52,098 nucleotides of DNA from Candidatus Eisenbacteria bacterium (lineage in GTDB: Bacteria; Eisenbacteria; RBG-16-71-46): assembly GCA_013140805.1 (NCBI GenBank), contig JABFRW010000031.1, positions 1-52,098 of the forward strand, given 5' to 3'. Of the stretch, positions 31,781 to 43,200 are shown piece by piece; within the stretch, counting starts at the first letter, position 1; every line of letters starts with the position of its first letter. The notes under the pieces are model-generated. The model did not search any database and was not told the DNA's origin. It saw only the letters and a list, made by a program, of their open reading frames with translations. The position numbers and the translations under genes were made by a program.

Positions 31781-34177
31781 TCAGGCATGGGTCAGGGCCT
31801 CTCTCACCGTGAGCCGGGCGGCACGGCGAGCCGGATAGAAGCTGCTCAGCGACGCGACGACGAGCAGCAGCAGCAACCACCACAGCGGCGCGACGAGCGA
31901 CAGGTGGAAGTTCAGCGGGGACTTGAAAAAGATGTTTCCGCATGCGGCCTCGAGCACATAGCTGATCGGCGCCGCCAGCAGCATCGCGAAGACCCAGCTG
32001 ATGACTGCGACCAGAAGGCTCTCGAACCAGACGTGTCGCGCGATGGTCGAGGGCGTGGCGCCGATCGTGCCGAGAATGCCGAACTCCCGAGTGCGCTGAA
32101 CGACCTGGAGCGTCATCGAGGAGGCGAGGCCGAGGCCGCCCACCAGCACCACGACCAGCGATGCCATCGTCAGAACACTCAGGATGATCACGAGGTGATC
32201 GAGGATGCCCTGTCGTACGTCCAGCATGCGGTGCATCCCGGCGACCTCGATGCCGTGACTCTCGGCGGCACTTTCGATGCTGCGCGCGACGCTTCGCTGA
32301 GTGGCGTCGTCATGCGCGCGGGTGACGACCTGAATCAGTCGCACCAGGGAATCCGGTTGCCCGATCGCGTCGCGAACCAGCTCGCGCGGCGCATAGACGG
32401 TCGCCATCGGCGTGAGTTCCTTGACGATGCCGACGATCGGCAACTCCAGTGTGCGGCCGGCGAGTCGGAGTCGCACCTGATCTCCGATCTGCAGGCCGGG
32501 ATGGCGCGCGAGCACGCCGTTGTTGACGACGGCCGCGAGCGAGTCGCCGGACTCCAGCCACCGCCCGGCCACCAGCGGGAGCGCCAGCATCGTCGAGCCG
32601 GCGGGAAGTCCGAGAAGCGCGAGTGTCGATCCGGGTACTCCGCTCGGGCCGATCAGATAGGGCCCGGCTCCGAGCCAGAACTCGACGCGCTCGATGAGCG
32701 GAAGTTCCCCAAGCAGGGTGCGAACTCGTTCGACCGAGGTGGGGCGCGCAAGCCGGAGCGCCAGGTCGTAGCGCCGCACTCGAAAATCATCATTCACCGC
32801 TCGCGTCCACGCTTCGGCCACATTGAGCGCGGAGATGAAGGCCGCGCCACCGATCGCCAGCATGCCCAGTGTCAGGGCGAGACGGCCTCGCTGAACGAGG
32901 GTGCCGCGCATCGAGAGCAGAAAGGCCCTAGGCAACCAGGTGCTGCGCATCAGCCATCGATCCGAGCGGCGGGTTCCGAACGGCCTCCGACCCGGAGCGT
33001 CATTCAGCGCCTCGAGAACGGTGATGCGGGCGGCGCGCTGCACCGGGACCCACGCGATGAGCAGCGGGATCAGCACGCCGACGCCGATCTCGATCGCGAT
33101 CACCCAGTAGGGGAAGGGTGCACGCGAGATGTCGGCGTTGAGCACTCCGGCAGCGAAGCTGGCGTAGGCCCTTCCGACCACGATGCCGAGCGGGACGCCG
33201 ACCGCGAGCGAGCCTAGGGCCAGCACGGCGACCTCTCCGAGGTAGAGGCCGGCGATCTGTCGGGAAGTTGCGCCGATCGCTTTCATGACACCGATCTGGC
33301 GGAGCTGCTCGCTCATGTGGGCGTGCACCATCGAGGTCACCAGCACGGCGCTAAGCCCGAAGCTCAGGATGCCGAACGCGAGGAGCAGGTAGAGGAACGC
33401 CTGCATCTGATCGGCGTGAGGATGGCGCCCGAGAGTCGGAATCGTGACACGTTCGACGGTGCGCCCGCTCCGTTCGAGCAGCGCCTTGACCGAATCGGCG
33501 ACCTCACGGACGTAGCCTTCGTCGAGCGGGTGCTCGGCGACGACGATGCGCAGCTGCGAGGACTCGCCGTGCGTCCGGCCGCGTACCGCCGAGTCCCAGC
33601 CGACAAAGCCCGGCACCATGTGTTCCATCCAGGCGGGCGGCAGGCCCTCGGCATGAACCGTCCCCGCGACCGTCAGCGAGACCTGGTCGCCTCCGTCGAG
33701 ACGAATCGCCACGGAGTCTCCGATCGCGGCCTTCGCAACCTGGAGCGCGCTGCGCTCGAGCAGGACCTCGCCCGCCGCGGGCGGCCAGCGTCCCTGGTCG
33801 CGACGAAAGGTGTCGATGCGTAGTCGATCGAAGTCGCGCACCACCTGAAGGATGGCGGGAATCCATTCGTCGGGGCCGACCCGGATCCGCGCGATCACGA
33901 GCGGACGAGCTTCCGCGAGCGCGACGCCGCGAAGCGCACCGACCGCGGCGATCAGCGCATCGTCGAGGGAGTCGACCACGAAGGTCGCCGAGGCCGGCTG
34001 GGTGCGGCTGTACATGGCGCCCAGTTCCGGCTGCAGCACCGCGTACTTGTAGAGCATGACGCCGATCTGAAAGATCCCGGCGGCGAGCGCCAGCATCACC
34101 AGCACCGAGCGCCCGCGTCGTCCGAACAAATCCCGCCACACCTTTTTCCATCGCGGCGCACTCACGAGGCGACGCAT
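31781..34177 (-). CDS. FtsX/MacB-type ABC transporter permease
   Basis: A 798-residue permease with two FtsX units in one chain. The first membrane helix ([20 protein letters not shown]) is followed by a large periplasmic domain of the MacB_PCD type (about res 50-260). Helices containing [20 protein letters not shown] and [19 protein letters not shown] come next, then a second periplasmic domain (about 440-640). Near the C-terminus are [24 protein letters not shown] (a cytoplasmic FtsX signature) and [28 protein letters not shown]. Such permeases work by mechanotransmission and export lipoproteins, peptides or antimicrobials. It overlaps the ATPase by 16 bases and has no membrane-fusion partner in the window. 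Confidence 0.9.
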   Translation of the reverse strand: MRRLVSAPRWKKVWRDLFGRRGRSVLVMLALAAGIFQIGVMLYKYAVLQPELGAMYSRTQPASATFVVDSLDDALIAAVGALRGVALAEARPLVIARIRVGPDEWIPAILQVVRDFDRLRIDTFRRDQGRWPPAAGEVLLERSALQVAKAAIGDSVAIRLDGGDQVSLTVAGTVHAEGLPPAWMEHMVPGFVGWDSAVRGRTHGESSQLRIVVAEHPLDEGYVREVADSVKALLERSGRTVERVTIPTLGRHPHADQMQAFLYLLLAFGILSFGLSAVLVTSMVHAHMSEQLRQIGVMKAIGATSRQIAGLYLGEVAVLALGSLAVGVPLGIVVGRAYASFAAGVLNADISRAPFPYWVIAIEIGVGVLIPLLIAWVPVQRAARITVLEALNDAPGRRPFGTRRSDRWLMRSTWLPRAFLLSMRGTLVQRGRLALTLGMLAIGGAAFISALNVAEAWTRAVNDDFRVRRYDLALRLARPTSVERVRTLLGELPLIERVEFWLGAGPYLIGPSGVPGSTLALLGLPAGSTMLALPLVAGRWLESGDSLAAVVNNGVLARHPGLQIGDQVRLRLAGRTLELPIVGIVKELTPMATVYAPRELVRDAIGQPDSLVRLIQVVTRAHDDATQRSVARSIESAAESHGIEVAGMHRMLDVRQGILDHLVIILSVLTMASLVVVLVGGLGLASSMTLQVVQRTREFGILGTIGATPSTIARHVWFESLLVAVISWVFAMLLAAPISYVLEAACGNIFFKSPLNFHLSLVAPLWWLLLLLVVASLSSFYPARRAARLTVREALTHA

Positions 34178-34827
34178 CCGTCGGCCAGCGTCAGGGTACG
34201 ACCGACCCCCGATACGGCCTCGCGCTCGTGCGTGACCACCACCATGGTCTTTCCAGCCTCCACGAGGTCTCGGAACAGGCCGAAGATCGCGGCGCTGGTC
34301 GCCGAATCGAGATTCCCCGTCGGTTCGTCCGCGAGGATCAGAGGAGGGTCGTTCGCGAGCGCACGCGCGATCGCGACACGCTGCTGCTGCCCGCCGGATA
34401 GCGCCGCCGGAAGCTTGTCCGCCTGATCCGAGACGCCGACGCGGCTCAGCAACTCGAGGGCGCGCGCGCGCCGCATGCCGCCCGGATGCGTGCCGGCGAA
34501 GTCCATGGGCAGCATTACGTTTTCTGCCACCGTGAGCGTCGGCAGGAGCTGGAAGAACTGGAAGACCACCCCCACCGTCCGCCCTCGCCAGCGCGCGAGG
34601 TGATCATTCGAGAGCTGGTGAATCGAATTGCCTCCGATCGAGACGGTTCCGGACGTCGGTCGATCGAGGCCCGCCATCAGATTGAGGAGTGTCGACTTTC
34701 CGCTCCCGGATCGGCCGACGATCGCCATGAACTCCCCGGCCCGGACCTCGAGCGTGACGCCGCTCAATGCCTGAAACTTGCCAGCCGGCGTCACGAACTG
34801 ACGGGTGAGGTCGCGAACGGCGATCAC
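34162..34827 (-). CDS. ABC transporter ATP-binding protein (LolD/MacB-type)
   Basis: A 221-residue ATPase. GTG 34827 is preferred over the ATG at 34890, because GGAGGA lies five bases upstream and the homologous region starts at [11 protein letters not shown]. It shows Walker [10 protein letters not shown], the Q-loop [12 protein letters not shown], signature [15 protein letters not shown], Walker [13 protein letters not shown] and the H-loop VTHE. The tri-residue EPTGNLD and length (about 220) match the LolD/MacB/FtsE group. It forms an exporter with the FtsX-type permease downstream. A LytS/LytTR pair is transcribed away from it, 178 bases upstream, and could control it. Confidence 0.95.
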   Translation of the reverse strand: MIAVRDLTRQFVTPAGKFQALSGVTLEVRAGEFMAIVGRSGSGKSTLLNLMAGLDRPTSGTVSIGGNSIHQLSNDHLARWRGRTVGVVFQFFQLLPTLTVAENVMLPMDFAGTHPGGMRRARALELLSRVGVSDQADKLPAALSGGQQQRVAIARALANDPPLILADEPTGNLDSATSAAIFGLFRDLVEAGKTMVVVTHEREAVSGVGRTLTLADGCVAS

Positions 34828-35005
34828 GGTGTTCCTCCACGAAAGGGATGCCTTCGCGCGCATCGGTCGACGCGTGGTGGCGTCGCTCAAAGTGATGGCC
34901 TCTGCCGGCTGCGGCTACTGCGTCGGGATGGGCGGGATCGGCACGGGGACGAGCGGGATTGCGACCGCGCGGTGCGGATCGGCACCGATGCTAGGATCGG
35001 GTTGC

Positions 35006-36118
35006 ATGCGTCAACCCCTTCGCACCACCGCCACGGCGCTGTCCATTGCCGCGCTGCTCGCGTTACTCGAGCTCTTCCGCACCACGCTGACCCGCATCCT
35101 CGAGGGCAACCCGGCGACCGGTCCCGAGTTTCTGCATCGCGTGATTCCGATGTGGGTCACCGTGGTGATCGCCTCGCCGTGGTGTGCGTTCATGACCTCA
35201 CGCTTCCCGTTCCGGCCGGGCCGCACCGCCCGCACCCTGTTCGCCCACTTCGGAGGCGCGGGTGTGTTCGTGGCGCTGCATCTGAGCCTGATTCTGCTGT
35301 TCCACTGGGTGATGGCGAATGCGCGATTCGGTTCCAACGCGATCGTGGATCTGCCGACCGGCCATCGATTGCTCCACATGTATGCGTTCTACGTCGGGAT
35401 GGAAATGAGCGTCTACGCCGCGATCGTCATGGTGCTGTTGCTTCTGCAGGCGCGTCGCGAGGCCGCCGAGCGCGAAGTCGCAACCGCCCGCCTGGCACAG
35501 TCCGTCACCGCCGCGCGGCTCGAAAGCCTTCAGGCGCAGATTCATCCGCACTTCCTGTTCAACACGCTCAATACCCTCGCGGTGCTGGCGCGCCGCGGTG
35601 ACGGCCCGGCGGTCGATCGGGCGATCGGCGACCTCGGCGCGATGCTTCGAGCTTCGTTCGAATCGCCGGGCCGCCACGAACTCTCGCTCGCCGAAGAGAT
35701 CGCATTCGTCGAACGCTACTTGAGTCTTCAGCGGCTCCGCTTCCCCGACCGACTGGCGGTCGACCTGCAGATCGACGCGGAGACACTCGACGCCCGCGTT
35801 CCGGCCTTGCTCGTGCAACCCCTGGTGGAGAATGCCCTGGAGCATGGGCTCGCGACCGCCCGCGGAGGGCGGTTGCGTATCTCGGCGCGGCGCGACGCCG
35901 GGGTGCTGCAGATCGAGGTCGCGGATGACGGACCCGGATTCGGCGCCGCGATGGCCGCCGACGCGAGTGGGATCGGGCTCGCAAACATCCGCGAACGGCT
36001 GCAACTCCTCTACGGGGCGGCCGGGGAACTCACGTGTGGGGACGCGCCCGCAGGCGGGGGAAGGGTGCGCGTTCGCATTCCGTGGCGCACCGTCGATCGC
36101 ACGGAGATTGCGACGTGA
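35006..36118 (+). CDS. LytS/YehU-type sensor histidine kinase
   Basis: A 370-residue kinase of the HPK7/His_kinase family. ATG 35006 opens directly before four membrane helices (AALLALLELFRTTLTRIL..., MWVTVVIASPWCAFMTS, FVALHLSLILLFHWVMA, AAIVMVLLLL). The longer frame starting at 34805 adds a glycine-rich, non-conserved stretch. The histidine box is QIHPHFLFNTLNTL (about res 180), with the family's typical PHFLFN. The ATPase domain has NALEHGL, DDGPGFG and GIGLANIRERL. The stop overlaps the regulator start by GTGA. It has no large extracellular domain, so it may sense the membrane or the divergent ABC exporter. LytS/LytTR pairs next to exporters often respond to peptides or cell-wall stress. 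Confidence 0.93.
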   Translation: MRQPLRTTATALSIAALLALLELFRTTLTRILEGNPATGPEFLHRVIPMWVTVVIASPWCAFMTSRFPFRPGRTARTLFAHFGGAGVFVALHLSLILLFHWVMANARFGSNAIVDLPTGHRLLHMYAFYVGMEMSVYAAIVMVLLLLQARREAAEREVATARLAQSVTAARLESLQAQIHPHFLFNTLNTLAVLARRGDGPAVDRAIGDLGAMLRASFESPGRHELSLAEEIAFVERYLSLQRLRFPDRLAVDLQIDAETLDARVPALLVQPLVENALEHGLATARGGRLRISARRDAGVLQIEVADDGPGFGAAMAADASGIGLANIRERLQLLYGAAGELTCGDAPAGGGRVRVRIPWRTVDRTEIAT

Positions 36119-36876
36119 TCCGGGTCGCGATCGTCGACGACGAACCGGTTGCCCGCGAAGGACTGCGGCTGTGGCTGGCCAGCGAGCCCGACGTGCGGAT
36201 CGTCGGCGAAGCCGGCACGCCCGCGGATGCGACTCGCATGGTGCTACGTGAGCAGCCGGACCTGCTGTTCCTCGACGTGCAGATGCCGGAGGGAGATGGA
36301 TTCGACGTGATCGAAGCCGTGGGTGGCGAACATCTTCCCGAAGTCGTGTTCGTGACCGCTCACGAGCGCCACGCGTTGCGAGCGTTCGATCTCGCCGCAG
36401 TCGACTTTCTGCTCAAACCGGTACGCGAAGAGCGATTTCGCCAGGCACTCGAACGCGCCCGTCTCGAACTGGCACGCGGGGAAGCGCGTGAGGGACCGGG
36501 GCGACTTTCTGCGCTGCTCGACCACGTTCGAGGAGCGGCCACGGCCGATGGCCGACGTCAGATTCATCGCTTCGCGGTGCGAACCCGCGATCGATTCGTG
36601 ATCGTGCCCGCCATGGAAGTGCGCTGGATCGGCGCAGCATCGAACTACGCGGAACTGCACCTGCAAGGGCACTCGCACCTGGTGCGCACGACACTCTCGG
36701 ACTTGGAGCGCGGACTCGATCCGGAACGATTCGCGCGCATTCATCGCGGTACGATCGTGCGCGTCGACTGTGTTCGTGAAGTGATTCCAGCCAGCCACGG
36801 CGACTACGACGTGGTGCTGGACGACGGCACCACGCTCAAACTGAGCCGCCGCTTTCGTTCGAGGCTGCTGGCCTGA
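36115..36876 (+). CDS. LytTR-family response regulator
   Basis: A 253-residue regulator starting at GTG 36115 in the GTGA overlap with the kinase. The receiver (res 1-115) has VAIVDDEPVAREGL, phospho-Asp in LFLDVQMPEGDG (about res 53), VTAHE and LLKPV. The DNA-binding LytTR domain (about 145-250) contains IVPAMEVRWIGAASNYAELH, LVRTTLSDLERGLDPERFARIHRG and a final LDDGTTLKLSRRFRSRLL. It binds direct repeats upstream of its targets; I cannot identify a site here. It converges with the metalloprotease gene, four bases apart, with no terminator between. Confidence 0.95.
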   Translation: MIRVAIVDDEPVAREGLRLWLASEPDVRIVGEAGTPADATRMVLREQPDLLFLDVQMPEGDGFDVIEAVGGEHLPEVVFVTAHERHALRAFDLAAVDFLLKPVREERFRQALERARLELARGEAREGPGRLSALLDHVRGAATADGRRQIHRFAVRTRDRFVIVPAMEVRWIGAASNYAELHLQGHSHLVRTTLSDLERGLDPERFARIHRGTIVRVDCVREVIPASHGDYDVVLDDGTTLKLSRRFRSRLLA

Positions 36877-36880
36877 CGAC

Positions 36881-39800
36881 CTACTGAACGAATGCGACCT
36901 TGCAGGAACGCGTTTCGCCTGCGCGCGCGAGTCGCAACAGGTAGACGCCCTGAGGCAACACGCGTTCGGGGAGGAGACTGACCTGGTGAGTGCCGGCACC
37001 GAGGCCACCCACCGAGCGACCGGCGAGGCGACGGCCCGCGAGATCGAGCAGCTCGAGTGTGGCCGGCGCTCCGTCCGGCAGCGAGATCGCAACCGTCAGT
37101 TGCCGCCGAGCGGGGTTCGGCCACGCGCCGGCGAGCGCAAGTCGCGGTCGCGGTGGCGTCGGAGCCGCGACCGCGGCCGGCGAAACGATGGTGAACGTCG
37201 TGTCGCTCGCGTCGGATCGACTCGCGAACACGGCATCGACCACACGGACGCGGGCCGAACTGGTGAACGGCTCCGTCACGGTCCACGGAAAGGAGGTGCC
37301 GATCAGGTGTTCGGCGATGCGCTGCCAGTTGACGCCGCCATCTCTCGAAACTTCGAGATGGACCGCAACCACGCCCGGGCCCAGTGCCCACTGGATCTCG
37401 CGCTCCTCGCCCGTCAGCCACACTTCGCCGCCGTCGGGCTGCACGAGCGCGAGGCTCGGAGTCAGAGTCGGCAGGCATGAGGCTTCGAGCAGGTTCACAC
37501 TCGAACTCGAGGCGTTGACCGACACGACATCGGTCGCGCCGTCCTCATCGAAGTCTCCCACCTGCGTGTTGCGAGGAGGGCCGGTCGTCGCAAACGTGGT
37601 GGGGGCGTCGAACGAGCCGTCGCCGACGCTTGCGGAGCCGCCGCCGACCAGGATCGATACGCTTCGCGCCGACGTGTTGTTGGCGACCACCAGATCGACG
37701 ATGCCGTCTCCACTCCAGTCGGCGACCTTCACGCCGTAGGGCGCATCGTTGGCCGGGAAGCTGCCGCCCGCGACGAACGCTCCGGTTCCGATGCCGCCGT
37801 TCCCCTGACCGATCAGGATCGAGATGTTGTTCGATGTGATGTTTCCGATCGCCAGATCGACGATGCCGTCCGCGTCGAAGTCGGACGCGGCGATGCTGAA
37901 GGGCGTCACGCCGCACGGGTAGGTGGTGCCGGGCCCGAACGTGCCGTTGCCCTTACCACCGGTACCAGCGCCCCGATACACACGGGCGCCAGGATCGTGG
38001 GCGATCGCGAGGTCCCAGATGCCGTCCTCGTCGAAGTCCGCGACCTGGACGGCGCGCGGTGAAATGAGATCCGTGAGCGTCGGCCCGACGCTGAACGTGC
38101 CATTGCCGACCCCGGACGCTCCATTGCCGAACAGGAGGGTCGCGGTGCTCGCGCCTCCCACCGCGACCAGATCGAGAATGCCGTCCTCATTGAAGTCGCC
38201 CTTGGCGAGGTCCATGGGCGCGCTCACGCCGGACACCGTCGAGCTCGACATGAATTGTCCATTGCCGATCCCGGCGCTGCCCTTGCCGAACAGGATCGAC
38301 ACGTTCGAGCTTCCATTGTTGCCGATTGCGAGATCGGCGATGCCGTCTCCGTTCCAGTCCCCGCTCACCGCACACGAGGGCAACGCTCCGGCGAAATAGG
38401 TGAGCGGAGAGGCGAATGATCCGGCACCGACTCCGCCGACTCCCTCGCCCAACAGGACCGAGACCGTGCCGTCCACGAAGTTCGGAGTCGCGAGGTCCTC
38501 GATTCCGTCCTCATTGAAGTCGCCTCGCGTCGCAGCGATCGGTCCACCGCCGGTCGGAAATGAGCTGGCGGTTGCGAGTCCGCACGCCGTGACCTTCAGC
38601 TCGCCACTGAATTGCGAGGAATCGGCTGCTCCGATCGAACGGACGCGGTAGAAATAGGTGCCGAATCCCTCGTCCGTGAAACCGAGAGAGCTCGTGCTGC
38701 CGCGCTTCGGGCTTGCGACGTCCAGCTGATAGCGGCTGCGGTGCACGTCGTAGGACGTCACGCCGCTCGTGGTGCCCGGCGTCCAGCTCAATTGGACTCC
38801 GGTCGAGGTCGGAGTACCGATCAGCTCCGTGGGGGGCTGCAGCGCCACGACGGTTTCGCACGTCGCATCCTCGGCCGCCATGCGCATTACGGTCTTGCAT
38901 GCCGGATGGAAATCGAGCCGGATGTTACTGATCCCCGCAGACAGCAGGTGGCAGTAACTCATGATCGTCCCCTTGTCGGGGGGCACACGAGGTGAAGCCG
39001 AATTACAGGAGCCCTCCGCGGTGTTGCAAGTGTCGAGCAGGGCGCCGACCGGGACGAAGCCGCCCGCCTGCCAATCGCAGCTGTGTGTGTGTGGCGAGCC
39101 GAAGTTGTGACCCAGTTCGTGGGCGATGACCTCGATGTCCCAGGTGGTCGCGTTGTTCGGATAGGTGTAGTTGCCGTCGATCGCACTCACTCCGTATCCG
39201 AAAGAACCACACAGGACATCGAGATACGCGATGCCGCCACCCAGATTGCGACCCGATACCAGGTGCGCGAGCGAGCGGCTGACACCGCTGCGATTGGCGT
39301 TCCAGTAGTTCCGGAACTGCGGGAGCTGTGCCTGGGTCGTGCTGGCCGTGTAAGGATCGTTCGAGTCGGTCCAAAAGTTGAGATACGGAAAGATCAAATT
39401 GCAGTTCACGTCTCGTTCGTAGATCAGTGAAATGGTACCGAGCACGACGAGCATGTAGCGCGCTGCAGCGGTGGGCTCGCCGCCGAGCTTCGCGAACATC
39501 TCGAAGTCGCAATCCACCGCGATCTTCAATTGCAGGCGACTGCTGGTCGCCAGCGCCTCGGCGCCGGGAAGTCGCAATCGATCACGCCCCGCTCGGGCGG
39601 GATCTCGGAGCGCTCGCTCGGCGTCGGCGCCCTCGACGCCACACTGCCAGCGCGCCGCGCTGAGGGACTCATCACGAGTGTCGTCGGCCAGTACCAGCTG
39701 CGGCGCGGCTCCCGCAACGGTCGCTCCGAGCGGCGCCAGCACCCTGCGGCGCCCGTTGGACTCGAAGGTGCCGTTGACTCCCGTCGGCGACATGGCAATC

Positions 39801-40204
39801 ACGGCCCAGGAATCCGCATCTCCATCGACCTGGCCGCGAAACAACGAAACGTTCGCGCCCGCCGGACGAGTGCCGGTCGCGCCGCTCAACGTCACCTGCC
39901 CGCCGCCCAATACATCGAATGGTTTCAACACGAGACGCACTTCGCCGGCATTCGTCGGCAGGCTCAGCCGACCGCCTCCGGCGCCTCGAAACGCGGTCAG
40001 CTCGGCAAGATCCAGATTCAGAATCGTGACGTCTCGACCGTTCGACTCGGCGTCCGCAGCGAGACGAGTTCGGCTCGCCGGCGCGGCGCGCGAGAACACC
40101 GGCGCGCCGGACGCTTCGCGGCCGAGCACTCCGATCAACAGGGGCACGGCCAGCAGAGTGCCGAAGCCCAGAGACAGCAAATGATGCGAGAGATTCCGGC
40201 GCAT
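36881..40204 (-). CDS. Secreted reprolysin-like metalloprotease with FG-GAP repeats and a FlgD-type tail
   Basis: A 1107-residue exported protease. ATG 40204 has AGGTCAC upstream and is followed by the hydrophobic core of a signal peptide (LLSLGFGTLLAVPLLIGVLG). A pro-region leads to the catalytic domain (about res 230-450), with zinc motif HELGHNFGSPHTH (about res 368) and IMSYCH, the M12B/reprolysin-type HExxHxxGxxH plus a Met-turn. A fibronectin-III-like module (about 460-545) precedes seven calcium-binding FG-GAP/VCBS units with GDFNEDGIEDL-type loops about 54 residues apart. A KPC-like Ig segment and a C-terminal sorting sandwich (PNPARRQLTV...GVYLLRLA) finish the protein. It probably acts on extracellular proteins. 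It lies 63 bases downstream of the glucan synthase. Confidence 0.93.
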   Translation of the reverse strand: MRRNLSHHLLSLGFGTLLAVPLLIGVLGREASGAPVFSRAAPASRTRLAADAESNGRDVTILNLDLAELTAFRGAGGGRLSLPTNAGEVRLVLKPFDVLGGGQVTLSGATGTRPAGANVSLFRGQVDGDADSWAVIAMSPTGVNGTFESNGRRRVLAPLGATVAGAAPQLVLADDTRDESLSAARWQCGVEGADAERALRDPARAGRDRLRLPGAEALATSSRLQLKIAVDCDFEMFAKLGGEPTAAARYMLVVLGTISLIYERDVNCNLIFPYLNFWTDSNDPYTASTTQAQLPQFRNYWNANRSGVSRSLAHLVSGRNLGGGIAYLDVLCGSFGYGVSAIDGNYTYPNNATTWDIEVIAHELGHNFGSPHTHSCDWQAGGFVPVGALLDTCNTAEGSCNSASPRVPPDKGTIMSYCHLLSAGISNIRLDFHPACKTVMRMAAEDATCETVVALQPPTELIGTPTSTGVQLSWTPGTTSGVTSYDVHRSRYQLDVASPKRGSTSSLGFTDEGFGTYFYRVRSIGAADSSQFSGELKVTACGLATASSFPTGGGPIAATRGDFNEDGIEDLATPNFVDGTVSVLLGEGVGGVGAGSFASPLTYFAGALPSCAVSGDWNGDGIADLAIGNNGSSNVSILFGKGSAGIGNGQFMSSSTVSGVSAPMDLAKGDFNEDGILDLVAVGGASTATLLFGNGASGVGNGTFSVGPTLTDLISPRAVQVADFDEDGIWDLAIAHDPGARVYRGAGTGGKGNGTFGPGTTYPCGVTPFSIAASDFDADGIVDLAIGNITSNNISILIGQGNGGIGTGAFVAGGSFPANDAPYGVKVADWSGDGIVDLVVANNTSARSVSILVGGGSASVGDGSFDAPTTFATTGPPRNTQVGDFDEDGATDVVSVNASSSSVNLLEASCLPTLTPSLALVQPDGGEVWLTGEEREIQWALGPGVVAVHLEVSRDGGVNWQRIAEHLIGTSFPWTVTEPFTSSARVRVVDAVFASRSDASDTTFTIVSPAAVAAPTPPRPRLALAGAWPNPARRQLTVAISLPDGAPATLELLDLAGRRLAGRSVGGLGAGTHQVSLLPERVLPQGVYLLRLARAGETRSCKVAFVQ

Positions 40205-40267
40205 GTGACCTGACCTCGGGTGTCGCAGCCTCGGAGCGAATCTCATAGCCCGCTTCGCGGTGACCGA

Positions 40268-43200
40268 CTATACACTTCCTACCGGGACCGGCTCTCCCAA
40301 AACGACACGGACGTGGTGAGTTCGACCATCCGAAACCAGCGGGATCGCGGCTGCGTTCACCGCGACGCCGTCCAACTCGACCTCCGCGACTCCGCGGTTG
40401 CGGTGTGCCGGGTTCTCGACGCGAATGTCGTAGCGGGCCGTGCCGTACCGCCACTCGACCGAGAAGCCGTCCCACGCGGCTGGAATGCACGGAGCGATGG
40501 CGAATGCTGAGCCCCGGCGTTCGATGCCGAGAATCGACTCGAGCCCGAGGCGATACATCCACGCCGCGGAGCCGGTGTACCAGGTCCAGCCCCCGCGGCC
40601 CATGTGGGAGGGATGCGTGTAGACGTCGGCGGCAACCACGTACGGCTCGACTTTGTAGCGATCGACGTCGGCCCGGGTGCGCGTGTGATTGATCGGATTG
40701 ATCATGTGGAACAGTTCGACGGCCTCGTCGCCGCTGCCAAGGCGCGCCATCGCCATCACCGTCCACAAGGCGGCGTGTGTGTACTGTCCGCCGTTCTCGC
40801 GTACTCCGGGCAGATACCCCTTGATGTAACCGGGGTCGAGCGGCGCGCGGTCGAACGGCGGCGTGAGGAGCTGAATCACACCGGCGTCACGCCGCAACAA
40901 CTGCATGCGCACGGCATCCATCGCGCGTTCCGCGCGGCGAGTGGGAGCGGTGCCCGAGAGCGCTGCCCAACTCTGCGAAATGGCGTCGATCCGGCACTCC
41001 GCCGACTGCGCGGAACCGAGCGGGGAGCCATCATCGAAGTACGCGCGCCGATACCACTCGCCATCCCAGGCCTGCTCGAGTGCGCGGCCGAGCAATTCGC
41101 ACTCTCCGCGCCATCTCACCGCTCGTTCGGCGTCTCCGCGCGCTTCAGCGACGGCCGCGAACTCACGCAGGACCCGTGACAGGAACCAGCCGAGCCAAAC
41201 GCTCTCGCCGCGGCCACGATGCCCGACGCGATTCATGCCGTCGTTCCAGTCCCCGCTACCGATCAGGGGCAGGCCGTGTGCGCCCATGGTAAGGCTACGC
41301 TCGATCGCGCGCACACAGTGTTCGTAGAGCGAACCGCTCTGCGCGGATCGCTCGGGCTGTCCATAAGCATCCGGCTCACCCGCTCCGAGCGGCGGCGCTT
41401 CGAGAAACGCGATCCGTTCGTCGAGCACCGCAGGATCGTCCACGGTGGCGAGGTAATGGGAAACCGCGAACGGAAGCCACAGCCGATCGTCGGAGCAATG
41501 GGTCCGAACGCCTCGCCCCGAGTGGTCGTGCCACCAATGTTGCACGTCACCCTCGACAAACTGACGCGCGGCGGCGCGCAGGAGGTGGGCCCGCAACAGC
41601 TCGGGACCGGCGAACGTGAACGCCATCAGGTCCTGAAGCTGGTCGCGGAAGCCGAACGCTCCGCCCGGTTGATGGAAGCCGGTGCGTCCCCACACCCGTG
41701 AGCCCAGCGACTGATAGAGCAACCACCGATTCATCAACAGATCGAAGGAATCGTCTGGAGTTCGAACCTGGATGGTGTCGAGAATCTCGTCCCATGCGCG
41801 GCCGACCTGCGCGAGCACCTCTACCGCAGCGGCGGGGGTTGCGAAGCGACGCGCGAGATCCATCGCGCGCTCCCGAGATGGAGCCTGACCGAGCGACAGT
41901 ACGACTTGCTTCGACTCGCCCGGGGCGAGCGCCACCGGTACCTGGAGCGCCGCGCACGGGTCGAGGCCAGCGCCGAATCGTTCACCCAATCGCTCACGCG
42001 TAAGGGCGGCGGGCCGTTGCAGCGAGCCGTTGCGGCCGAGGAATTCGAGGCGATCGCCGGTCGCGGAGGTGGCGGCGGGATGCGAGGCTGCGAAGGCCAC
42101 CCGACTCGCGAAGTCGGTGTTGTAGGGATTGCGAGCCAGGATCACCCCGCTTTCCCGATCGCGTTCGGTGATCACGAAGCGCTGCTCGCCCGCCCGCGGT
42201 GGGCACAGTGCCCACTCGTTGTACGCGAACACGGCCACCTTGCGCGCGGACGCGCCGTGGTTGGTGAGCGTGATGAGCGTGAGTTTGAGCGACTCGGTCG
42301 GGTGCACGAACACTTCCGTTGTGCACTCGATTCCGCGTTCGCGATGGGCGAAACGGGTCACCCCCGCGCCATGTCGCGTGACCCAGCGCCCACCCTGAGG
42401 CGAGCGTGGAAGCGGGCCAGGAGTGGCGCCCCAAACGCGGCCCGAGTCCTCGTCCCGCAGGAAGATCGCTTCACCGCTGAACTCGCTGACGGGATCGTTT
42501 CCGAACGGCGTGAGGCGATTCTCCCGACTGTTCTCGGCCCACGTCCACGCGGCACCGGTCGCACCGACCACGGTGCCGAAGTTCGGATTGGCGATGACGT
42601 TGACCCACGGCAAAGGCGTGTCGGCATCGCCGGACAACACCACCGCATACTCGCGACCGTTCGCGACGAATCCGCCCAATTCGTTCGAGTGCGACAAGAC
42701 CGGCGCCTCGATCTCGGTGTCCGATTCCACCGGCGTCGACTCTTCCGCCTTCGCTGCGAACTTGACGCGGGGCAGCGTGGGGATCGGACGCGGCAGATCG
42801 AGCTGATCGGCCAGCTCGCCGAGTTCTCCGCTCAGTACCGCGCGAGCCGAGGCCATGAGCAGAATGCGCTGCGCGTCGGACATGCCGTCGCCCCGCAGCA
42901 GATAGACGCCGCCCGGGCGATGCTTCCACGCCGCCCACGGGCCGTTCTCCAGCAGCTCCTGCAAGCGCTCGTGCATCTCGTCCAGGTAGCTCACCGGATG
43001 ATCGTTCAGAATGACCAAATCGGCGTTGAGGCCCTTGAGTCGCCAGTACTCCTGAGCTCTCAACACCTGCCGCACCAGTCCGAGATCGTTCTCCTCGACG
43101 ACACGCGCCAGCAGGATCGGAAGATCGCCCGAGATCTCATGGGCCCACAGTCCCGACTGCCCGAGCGTATTGGCCTCGAGAAAGGTCGGTGCCGCACGCA

